From Planctomycetota bacterium (GTDB taxonomy: Bacteria; Planctomycetota; Planctomycetia; Isosphaerales; Isosphaeraceae): a stretch of 62,999 nucleotides of DNA. The stretch covers positions 1 to 62,999 of the forward strand of contig JAJYWB010000032.1 of assembly GCA_021791715.1 (NCBI GenBank), in the 5' to 3' direction. The translations under genes and the position numbers were made by a program. Positions 38,547 through 46,596 of this stretch are shown piece after piece. The stretch's first letter is position 1. Each line of letters begins with the position of its first letter. The notes below the pieces were generated by a model. That model made no database searches. It was not told the DNA's origin and saw only the letters and a program-made list of their open reading frames with translations.

Positions 38547-39106
38547 CGGATGCATTCCTTAAATGCTTTGGGGCGACGCGGAGCTTCGAGCCGCATCGGC
38601 AGCCATTCGATCAACGGACGGACCCGCCTGCGGAACTCGGCCCGCGCCATCGCGACCCCTCGCCACGCGGGACCGTGCGACCTCAAGTGCGCCACGTAAT
38701 CGTCGAGTTCGACCCCCCAGAACCAATACTCGCGGTTCCGAAACGAATACGAACCCTGTTCCCGCGGAGGGAGCGGAAAAGGCATCGGCTTCTCGGCGTA
38801 AACGAACGCGATGATCGCGCGGAAGCCGGGGCCGAAAATCTCTTGCCACCGCGCCAGGCCGTCGAGATCGTCGATCGTCACCCAGTTTTCCCACGGCCGA
38901 CGACCCCGCGCGTTCCGCCCCTTTTTCCCTTTCACCTCGACGACCAAATTCGACGCGAACCGAGGATACAACAAAAAATCGGGGTTCTTCACCCCCTCGT
39001 CGCCGAAAATCGCCCGCTTCGACTCGTCGATCGCCACGCACGGAACGCGCAACGATCGGACGTAACCCTCGAAAGCCGCCTCGTAATGATTCGCTCGATT
39101 CGCCAT
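38543..39106 (-). CDS. HYExAFE-type PD-(D/E)XK nuclease-like protein
   Basis: A 187-residue protein named for its N-terminal signature, here NHYEAAFEGYVRSL. A PD-(D/E)XK core follows: KNPDFLLYP (Asp), then NLVVEVKGKKG (Glu and Lys), with a downstream Arg/Trp-rich segment (RPWENWVTIDDLDGLARWQ). This layout fits restriction-endonuclease-like enzymes, but no helicase, methylase or defence gene is adjacent. The family is known to me only from planctomycete genomes, with no assigned role. The next gene, a 73-residue membrane protein, is fused to it by a 4-bp overlap. Confidence 0.75.
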   Translation of the reverse strand: MANRANHYEAAFEGYVRSLRVPCVAIDESKRAIFGDEGVKNPDFLLYPRFASNLVVEVKGKKGRNARGRRPWENWVTIDDLDGLARWQEIFGPGFRAIIAFVYAEKPMPFPLPPREQGSYSFRNREYWFWGVELDDYVAHLRSHGPAWRGVAMARAEFRRRVRPLIEWLPMRLEAPRRPKAFKECIR

Positions 39107-39220
39107 CGTCGACTTCCGCTCGAATCCGCCCGCCGAAAGCGACGGGTTGCATGTTCATCGATCTTAAACGTTCCACGCCGCCGAGGGAACACGCGAACGC
39201 CGCCGATTTCTTCCGTCTTC

Positions 39221-39318
39221 CGGTTGCGATTCCAACGATCGATCCGATCCGATCGCGTCGAACCGTTTCCGGTTGCGATTCCAACGATCGATCCAATCCG
39301 ATCGCTTCGAACCGTCGC
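39221..39318. repeat. 49-bp tandem duplication
   Basis: Two adjacent copies of cggttgcgattccaacgatc plus 29 further bases, differing at only a few positions. This is the only structure seen in the 39107-39438 spacer between divergent genes. Confidence 0.75.
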
Positions 39319-39438
39319 CGCGCGATCCTTGTCCCGCCCGCGACCTTCGACTACGATTCCTTAAACCCCCACCCGATCGCGAGGCGACATCGACCCGCCC
39401 CCCGTGATACAAACATCAACCCGTGAGATCTTCAAAAA

Positions 39439-42400
39439 ATGCTTTTATCTTTGATCCATGTTGCGTCGGTCCGCCGCTCGCCGTCGCGGATTTGGGCGAT
39501 CGCCGCGGTTTTCACGACTTCGCTCGTCGTTTCTTGGGGAGCGATCGCTCAGACGGGGCCCGCCGAGGGACGCGAGGGGCTCGTCGAGCTCGGCGCACGC
39601 GATCCCAGACTCAAAGGGCATTACGCTCCCAAAGGGTTCAAGGTCGAGATCGTCGCCGCCGAGCCCGCGATCGTCGACCCGACCGCGATGGCGTTCGACG
39701 ACCGCGGAAACCTCTACGTCGCCGAATGGAAAACCGCTGATTATATGTTTGATACTTTGGACACCGTCAAACTTCCCGAGGGGGGGACGACAAAAGTCAT
39801 GCGGCGGCGGAAGGCGACGAACGACGTCGTCAAGCGGCTCCGCGACACCAACGGCGACGGGATTTACGACGCGTCCGACGTCGTCGTGATCGGCGCCGAG
39901 ATGCCTTCGAGCATTTTCCCCTGGAAAAACAGCCTTTATCTCACGTGCGTCGGCAGGCTGGAACGATGGAGCGACGACGACGGCGACGGTCGATTCGAAA
40001 CCAGGACGATCATCGCCGACGGCTTTTGCGGTTTTTATCACCACTGGCTCAGCGGGATGACCCTCTCCGCCGACGGCTGGTTCTATCTCACCGCGGGGGA
40101 TAACGATAACCACGTGATCGGCTCGGACGGGTCGAGGGTCGAGGTTTCGCGGTGCGGCGGGATCTTCCGCGGCAAGGTCGACGGGTCGCGGATGAACCTC
40201 TTCGCGATGGGGTTCCGCAACCCGTACCGCGACGTCGCGTTCAACAGCCGCTTCGACGCGTTTCATCTCGATAACGACAACGAGGACGGGTCGAAATTCC
40301 AGGGGGTTCGGCTGATCGAGGCGGTCGAGGGGGGGGATTACGGCTGGCGGCTCCTGCCCGGAGCTCCGTGCTGTCAGCCCGATTTCGATCGCGGCGCGGT
40401 CGACGGCGAACTTCCCGGCAAACTGCCGATCCTCGCCAAAACGGGCCGAGGCGCCCCCGCGGGGCTCGTCGTCTACGACGGTATCGCGCTCCCCGATCGA
40501 TACCGAGATCTCTGCATCTACCCCGACGTCTTTCGCAAGCTGGTGCGCGGCTATCGCGTCGCTCCTCAAGGAGGAACATATAAACTCGTAGAGACGATCA
40601 CGCTCATGACCGCCGACGACGACCTGTTCCGACCGTGTCAGGCGGTCGTCGGTCCCGACGGCGCGCTCTACGTGCTCGACTGGCGGAGCAACTCCGGGGG
40701 CGCGGGACGCTTGTGGGGCGACGCCAAATATGGCCGCTTGTACAAGCTTTCATGGGAAGGCGACGGATCGACTCCCGCCCTACCGCTGAAAAAGAACGAC
40801 TGGACGCGCGTTTTAAACGCGAACGACGCCGAGCTTTTGGCGATGATTCGCGGACGCGATTACCGCGAGGCGGCGCGGGCGCTGCGCGAACTCGTTTCGC
40901 GCGGATCAAAGGAACTCGACCCGTTGCTTTCGTTGATGAACGACCGCAACGCCCCCGAGCACGCTCGGTTGCTCGGCCTTCAGGGGGCTCGGCAGTTCTG
41001 GGGAGAGACGGTCGAACGCGCGATGATCGCTGCGCTCCACGACCCCTCGGCCGATATCCGTCGGCTCGCGGCTCAGGCGATCTCGTGGGAGCCCGTCGAG
41101 CGCCGTCCGCTCCTGATCCCGGCGCTCGTCGCACGGCTCGAAGAACCCGACGGCCGCGCCCTCCGCGACGTCGCGCTCGCGATCGGTCGCCACGGTTGGG
41201 CCGTCCCCGGCGACGCCGCGCCGCCGCTTCTCGCGTGGCTCCTCAAGCATCCCCAGGCCGACGTCGTCGTTCGCGACGCCTTCATTCGAGGCCTTGAACG
41301 GATCGGCGAGCCCGGAATCGCCGAGGTCGCGAATCTCATTCGTTCGTCCGACGATCCCGCTCGCCGCTCAGCCGCGGTCGCGATCTTCGTCGCGTTCCGA
41401 ACCGCCGACGCCGCCGCCAAACTCCCCGAACTCGCCGTGCTGCCGAACCTCGAACCCGCCGAACGGCTCGCTCTCGTCAAACAATTTAAAGATATTCCTT
41501 TGAATATACCCGTGCCCACCGCGGGGCTCGCGGCGTGGGTGGGGGATCACCCCGAGGTCGACTCCGCGACCAAGATCGCGACGCTCGACGTTTGTCGGCT
41601 CGCGGGCGATCCCGCCGCGGCGCTCGTCGTCAAACTGCTCGACGATCCCTCGGCCACCGTCCGCGTCGCCGCGACCAGGCTCGCGGCCCGCACGCGTCCC
41701 CCGGGGGCGGTCGAAAAGCTCTCGAATCGGCTCGCCGATCCCAAAATCTCGACCGACGAGCGGATCGCGATCGCCGCGGCGATCGCCGGTTCGGGTTCAA
41801 AGTTCTTTGATGCGATTTTGTCCGCATATAAGCAATTTGAAGGCGATTCCGCGGTCGCGCGCACGCTCTTGCGTTCGCTCGCCGACTCCGATCGCGTTCG
41901 CGCCGAGCCGATCGCCGAGCGGGCGCTCGAGAGTTCTCAAAGCGAGCTCAAGCGGACCGCGATCCAGATTCTCGGCGAAACGCCGCAGGCGGCGCTCAAG
42001 CTCGGGAACGCGTTCCTCGCGGGCAAGCTTGGTCGCGGCGATCTTCCCGCGGTCCTCGCCGCGGTGCGGCGGTACGATTCGGCCGAGCACAAAAAGATCC
42101 TCGCCGCGATCGATGAAACGCTCGCCAAGAGCGTCGCGGCGATCGACGTCGCCGATCTCAAAGCGAGGGTCGCGAACGGTTCCGACTCGTGGCGCGGGCT
42201 GGGGATTTTCCTCCGCGAATCGGGGGCGCGGTGTTACACGTGCCACAAGATCGAAAACTTCGGCGGCGCGGTCGGTCCGGCGCTCACCGGCGTTTATCAG
42301 GCGCTTTCGATCGATAAATTGATCGAATCGCTCCTCCAGCCGTCCAAGGAAATCAAAGAAGGATATGAATCGTATAAAGTGGCGCTTAAAGACGGGCGCG

Positions 42401-43095
42401 TGCTCGCGGGGATTCAGGTCTCGCGCGACGCCAAGACGCTCGTCCTCCGCGATGCGAACGGCGGCGAGACGCGCGTCGCGGTCGACCAGATCGACGAACA
42501 GGCGAAGGACCCCGTTTCGTTGATGCCCGCAGGGCTCACGGGCGATCTCGCCCCCGACGAACTCCGCGACCTGCTCGCTTTCCTGCTCGATAAAAAGGCG
42601 CAGGAAACGCTTCGGCTCTCCACAAAAGTTGATCATGTTTTGGCGATCGGCCCGTTTTCGCCGACGCGCGAGGGGATCGCGATTCCGCTCGATCGCGTCG
42701 ACGCCGGGAAAACGTACCAGGGCTTCGAGGGAAGAACCGCGAGCTGGACGAGGCTCGATTCCAACAGCGCCGGTATGATCAACCTTCGAGGACAACTGGG
42801 GCTTTCGGAATCGTCGGCTTATCTCGCGTTTCAAGTTCGATCCGAAACCGAGCAGGACGCGACTTTGCGGCTTGGGATCGAGGGGTATTCCAAAATTTAT
42901 TTAAACGGCGAGAAGCGCGGAGAGGCTTCTCCCTCCGCGGTCGCGATTACGGGAAATCCCGTGCGGCTGCCGCTCAAGAAGGGCTGGAACGTGATCGTGA
43001 TCGCGGTCGATCGAGCCCCTCAGGGCGAAGGCAGGGGGATGCTCGCGATCGGCTCGGCGAACCCGGTCGAGATTCGCGCCGAGCCCGTTAAGTGA
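39439..43095 (+). CDS. PVC-type heme-binding propeller/HEAT protein
   Basis: A 1218-residue exported protein. The signal peptide is IWAIAAVFTTSLVVSWGAIA. An N-terminal beta-propeller of the membrane-bound dehydrogenase type follows (DPTAMAFDDRGNLYVAEW, RDTNGDGIYDASDVVV, GPDGALYVLDWRSNSGG). About 400 residues of HEAT-like repeats follow. The C-terminal c-type cytochrome domain has CYTCH at 932-936 and PALTGVYQALSIDKLIESLLQPSKEIKEG. A small beta-rich tail (GYSKIYLNGEKRGEA) ends the protein. It probably carries heme on the outside of the cytoplasmic membrane; the electron donor is unknown. It is transcribed alone, before the long repeat-arm array. Confidence 0.88.
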   Translation: MLLSLIHVASVRRSPSRIWAIAAVFTTSLVVSWGAIAQTGPAEGREGLVELGARDPRLKGHYAPKGFKVEIVAAEPAIVDPTAMAFDDRGNLYVAEWKTADYMFDTLDTVKLPEGGTTKVMRRRKATNDVVKRLRDTNGDGIYDASDVVVIGAEMPSSIFPWKNSLYLTCVGRLERWSDDDGDGRFETRTIIADGFCGFYHHWLSGMTLSADGWFYLTAGDNDNHVIGSDGSRVEVSRCGGIFRGKVDGSRMNLFAMGFRNPYRDVAFNSRFDAFHLDNDNEDGSKFQGVRLIEAVEGGDYGWRLLPGAPCCQPDFDRGAVDGELPGKLPILAKTGRGAPAGLVVYDGIALPDRYRDLCIYPDVFRKLVRGYRVAPQGGTYKLVETITLMTADDDLFRPCQAVVGPDGALYVLDWRSNSGGAGRLWGDAKYGRLYKLSWEGDGSTPALPLKKNDWTRVLNANDAELLAMIRGRDYREAARALRELVSRGSKELDPLLSLMNDRNAPEHARLLGLQGARQFWGETVERAMIAALHDPSADIRRLAAQAISWEPVERRPLLIPALVARLEEPDGRALRDVALAIGRHGWAVPGDAAPPLLAWLLKHPQADVVVRDAFIRGLERIGEPGIAEVANLIRSSDDPARRSAAVAIFVAFRTADAAAKLPELAVLPNLEPAERLALVKQFKDIPLNIPVPTAGLAAWVGDHPEVDSATKIATLDVCRLAGDPAAALVVKLLDDPSATVRVAATRLAARTRPPGAVEKLSNRLADPKISTDERIAIAAAIAGSGSKFFDAILSAYKQFEGDSAVARTLLRSLADSDRVRAEPIAERALESSQSELKRTAIQILGETPQAALKLGNAFLAGKLGRGDLPAVLAAVRRYDSAEHKKILAAIDETLAKSVAAIDVADLKARVANGSDSWRGLGIFLRESGARCYTCHKIENFGGAVGPALTGVYQALSIDKLIESLLQPSKEIKEGYESYKVALKDGRVLAGIQVSRDAKTLVLRDANGGETRVAVDQIDEQAKDPVSLMPAGLTGDLAPDELRDLLAFLLDKKAQETLRLSTKVDHVLAIGPFSPTREGIAIPLDRVDAGKTYQGFEGRTASWTRLDSNSAGMINLRGQLGLSESSAYLAFQVRSETEQDATLRLGIEGYSKIYLNGEKRGEASPSAVAITGNPVRLPLKKGWNVIVIAVDRAPQGEGRGMLAIGSANPVEIRAEPVK

Positions 43096-43173
43096 GCGGC
43101 CATACGGAAAGAAAGCCCCCGTATTCCGCGGATTTGAGTACGAAACTCGAGCTCGAATGGCGAACAAAAAATT

Positions 43174-44283
43174 GGGAGGGCGAACCTCCAGGCGAGCCGC
43201 ATTATTAATATGTTTATTAATCTTGACGTCATAACCGGCCTTGTCGCCTAGGTTTATGAGAAGCGGCTCACCTGGAGGTTCGCCCTCCCAAATCCGCATT
43301 AATATGAAAAGCGGTTCACCCGGAGGTTCGCCATTCCAGGTACAAATTAATATGTTTATTAATTTTGGCTTCATAACCGGCCTTGTCGCCTAGGTTTATG
43401 AAAAGCGGCTCACCTGGAGGTTCGCCCTCCCAGATCCGCATTAATATGAAAAGCGGCTCACCTGGAGGTTCGCCCTCCCGAATCCACATTAATATGTTTA
43501 TTAATCTTGACGTCATAACCGGCCTTGTCGCCTGGGTTTATGAAAAGCGGCTCACCCGGAGGTTCGCCCTCCCAGATCCGCATTAATATGTTTATTAATC
43601 TTGACGTCATAACCGGCCTTTTCGCCTAGGTTTATGAGGAGAGGCTCACCTGGAGGTTCGCCCTCCCAGATCCGCATTAATATGAAAAGCGGCTCACCCG
43701 GAGGTTCGCCCTCCCAGATCCGCATTAATATGAAAAGCGGCTCACCCGGAGGTTCGCCCTCCCAGATCCGCATTAATATGAAAAGCGGCTCACCAGGAGG
43801 TTCGCCCTCCCAGATCCGCGTTAATATGTTTATTAATATTGACGTCATAACCGGCCTTGTCTCCTGGTTTTATGAAAAGCGGCTCACCAGGAGGTTCGCC
43901 CTCCCAGATCCGCGTTAATATGTTTATTAATATTGACGTCATAACCGGCCTTGTCGCCTAGGTTTATGAGAAGCGGCTCACCTGGAGGTTCGCCCTCCCA
44001 AATCCGCATTAATATGAAAAGCGGTTCACCTGGAGGTTCGCCCTCCCAGATCCGCATTAATATGTTTATTAATCTTGACGTCATAACCGGCCTTGTCGCC
44101 TGGGTTTATGAGAAGCGGCTCACCTGGAGGTTCGCCCTCCCAGATCCGCATTAATATGAAAAGCGGTTCACCTGGATGTTCGCAATTCCAGACATAAATT
44201 AATATGTTTGTTAATCTTGACGTCATAACCGGCCTTGTCGCCTGGGTTTATGAAAAGCGGCTCACCTGGAGGTTCCCCCTCCC
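43174..44283. repeat. One-directional array of repeat arms
   Basis: One inverted arm (43174) is followed by about 15 arms in the same orientation (ggctcacctggaggttcgcc, then ctccc). They are separated by one of two recurring spacers. The short one is agatccgcattaatatgaaa plus agc, period about 49 bp. The long one contains tgtttattaatcttgacgtc and ataaccggccttgtcgcc. Arms at 43313 and 44167 are decayed. This is not a CRISPR array, because spacers are not unique. Confidence 0.85.
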
Positions 44284-44654
44284 AAATTGGACTAACTTGC
44301 TATCTACATGTATGATAGAATGTGCATTAACTGATGAAATGGCGCCGGAATCCGAAAAATCAAGACGTTATCGATATGATGGATTTACCGGATAGACTCC
44401 GAGTCGGAGCTTGATGAATCGCGCACGAGGCGATCGAACCGGGGCGGGCGCCACGCGCCGCGTCGCTCGGGTGAGTCGCGGCGAGATCGCTTTCGTCGAA
44501 GCGAGCCGCTCGAATCGGTGAATGGACTAGCCGGCGGCTTTCGCGTTCGGTTATTTTAAGGGCGATTCGGCCGTCGGCCTCGTTCGCGATTCGGCGAACG
44601 CCGCGGCCGTCGTCCATCACAGGGGAACAGGCCACGGGAGCCGACCGAAACGCC
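44284..44654. other. Spacer before EF-P
   Basis: No gene recognised on either strand. Only short unconvincing frames occur and no RNA structure was identified. The last 50 bases carry the EF-P ribosome-binding region (gggag and an aggggaacagg stretch). Confidence 0.4.
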
Positions 44655-45218
44655 ATGATGATCAAGGCAACCGATATTCGCCGCGGAATGGTGATCACGA
44701 TCGACGGAATCAACTTCGTCGTCGTCGATTTCGCGCATCACACCCCCGGCAACCTCCGCGCAATGGTTCAAACCAAACTCCGCAACATGAATTCGGGCGC
44801 GCTCGTCGATAAGCGTCTCCGGTCGGTCGATCAAATCGAGGTTCCCTACGTCGAATCCAAAACTTATGAATATCTGTATTCGTCCGGTGACGAACACGTA
44901 TTCATGGATTGCGAAACGTACGATCAGATCGGCTTTCCTCCCGAGGTTCTGGGAACGTCGATGCAATACCTGCTCCCCAATTCCAAGGTTCAGGTGATGT
45001 TCATCGCCGATAAGCCCGTATCGGTCGATATCCCGGCTTCGATCGATCTCGTCGTCAAGGACACCCCTCCGGCGCTCAAGGGGGCGACCGTCACCAACCA
45101 GTACAAAGAAGCCGAGCTCGAAAACGGCCTGAAAGTTCAGGTCCCTCCGTTCATCGGCCCCGGCGAGAAGATCCGCATCGACACCCGCACGGGCGAATAC
45201 GTCGAACGCGTTAAGTAA
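44655..45218 (+). CDS. efp: Translation elongation factor P with Asn at the modification site
   Basis: A 187-residue EF-P whose three beta-barrel domains align with E. coli without gaps in the first 60 residues. It ends in the signature IRIDTRTGEYVERVK. EF-P frees ribosomes stalled at consecutive prolines. In E. coli the tip loop is PGKGQAF with Lys34, which is beta-lysylated by EpmA. Here the loop reads PGNLRAM, so Asn33 is at that position. No epmA, earP or ymfI-like gene is seen nearby. An N-terminal double ATG (44655, 44658) leaves the first residue uncertain. The M20 deacylase follows after 18 bp. Confidence 0.96.
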   Translation: MMIKATDIRRGMVITIDGINFVVVDFAHHTPGNLRAMVQTKLRNMNSGALVDKRLRSVDQIEVPYVESKTYEYLYSSGDEHVFMDCETYDQIGFPPEVLGTSMQYLLPNSKVQVMFIADKPVSVDIPASIDLVVKDTPPALKGATVTNQYKEAELENGLKVQVPPFIGPGEKIRIDTRTGEYVERVK

Positions 45219-45236
45219 TTCATTCCTCGGTCTAAC

Positions 45237-46454
45237 TTGATTTCGGGATCGCGCGACGATCCCGCCGAGAGCGAGTGCCGATTCGTGGACGAAGTCGTCA
45301 AGCTGCTCGCCGATCTGGTTTCGATCCCGAGCGTCAACCCGATGGGGGAAGACGTTTCGGGATCCGAATATCTTGAAACCGCGACGACGGCTTATCTTGA
45401 ACGCTGGTTTTCCGACCGGGGGATCGAAACCGTCCGCGATCGGATCGCCCCCGGCCGCGACAACCTGATCGTTCGGTTCGACTCGACCCGATCGCAATCG
45501 ACGATCCTCTTCGACGCGCATCAAGACACCGTCCCCGTGAACGGCATGACGATCGACCCTTTCACGCCGAGGATTGAACAAGGCGTTATGTATGGAAGAG
45601 GCTCGTGCGACGTCAAAGGGGGGCTCGCTGCGATGGCGGTCGCGGTCGCCCGGCTTCATCGCGAGCGACCGTCGGGCGCCGCGTCGGTCGTCCTCGCTTG
45701 CACGGTCGACGAAGAATTCACCCACCTTGGATCGTCGCGATTGGCCGAGAATCAAGGGCTCTTCGATCTCGCGATCGTCGCCGAACCGACTCGGCTTAAT
45801 GTTGTTCATTCACATAAAGGCGCGATCCGGTGGAAGATCCACGCGCATGGAGTCGCGTGTCATAGCTCGACGCCGAGGCTGGGATCGAACGCGATCTACC
45901 TGATGGCGAAAGTCGTCGCGGCGCTCCGCGACCACGCCGACGCGATCGAGCGAACGATCGTCGACCCGATCCTCGGACCCGCGACCCTCTCGGTCGGCAG
46001 GATCGAAGGGGGTCGAAGCGTCAACGTCGTACCCGATCGGTGCTCGATCGAGATCGACCGCCGCGCGATCCCCGGCGAAAACCCCGACCGATGCGTCGAA
46101 CTCGCTCGCTCGGCGATCCGCGAGGCGCTAACCGCTGAAGAATTCCAGGCGCTTTCATTCGATCCTCCGTGGATCAGTCTCCCTCCGCTCGCTCCGGTCG
46201 GAACCGACCGCGCCGCGGCGATTCTTACCAAAACGATCGAACGAGTAACGGGGCGAACGCCGAGCGTCGAGGGGGCGCCTTACGGCACCGACGCCGGACC
46301 GCTTTCGGCCGCGGGGACGCCGTGCCTCGTTTTCGGCCCCGGCGATATCGCGCGGGCGCACACCAAAAACGAATCGATCGAACTCGATCAGGTGAGAGCC
46401 GCGAGCGAAATCTATTATCAATTTATATGCGAATCAAACAGATTGATTGATTGA
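45237..46454 (+). CDS. M20 (ArgE/DapE) metallopeptidase/deacylase
   Basis: A 405-residue M20 enzyme. Metal and catalytic residues are His95 and Asp97 (FDAHQDTVPV), Asp125 (GRGSCDVKGG), Glu159 and Glu160 (DEEFTHLGS), Glu183 (AEPTR) and the C-terminal His in ARAHTKNESIE. These set ArgE/DapE/CPG2 apart from non-catalytic relatives. The substrate is not decided by sequence; acetylornithine and succinyl-diaminopimelate are the family options. The start is a TTG at 45237 with a weak ribosome site; a GTG at 45285 is an alternative. It probably shares a transcript with efp and ends in a terminator at 46480. Confidence 0.88.
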   Translation: MISGSRDDPAESECRFVDEVVKLLADLVSIPSVNPMGEDVSGSEYLETATTAYLERWFSDRGIETVRDRIAPGRDNLIVRFDSTRSQSTILFDAHQDTVPVNGMTIDPFTPRIEQGVMYGRGSCDVKGGLAAMAVAVARLHRERPSGAASVVLACTVDEEFTHLGSSRLAENQGLFDLAIVAEPTRLNVVHSHKGAIRWKIHAHGVACHSSTPRLGSNAIYLMAKVVAALRDHADAIERTIVDPILGPATLSVGRIEGGRSVNVVPDRCSIEIDRRAIPGENPDRCVELARSAIREALTAEEFQALSFDPPWISLPPLAPVGTDRAAAILTKTIERVTGRTPSVEGAPYGTDAGPLSAAGTPCLVFGPGDIARAHTKNESIELDQVRAASEIYYQFICESNRLID

Positions 46455-46479
46455 CTGATAGACTGATTGAAAAAACTTG

Positions 46480-46503
46480 TCCGCACATTTATGTGTGGAT
46501 TTT
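46480..46503 (+). terminator. Hairpin terminator after the M20 gene
   Basis: Stem TCCGCACA / TGTGTGGA (one G-T pair), TTTA loop, then TTTT; an A-run (46470-46475) precedes it, so it could serve both converging genes. Confidence 0.7.
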
Positions 46504-46596
46504 AATAGCGAACGAACGTTCGATCGCGATCGTGTTTTTGATCTTGAATCCGATCGAGATTTTGAGCGTGATCGTGATCGTGATCGCGATATCCGA

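Noticed and set aside
43174..44283. CRISPR array
   Set aside because: Spacers are of only two recurring kinds, arms are palindromic and about 25 bp, and no cas gene is present in the window.
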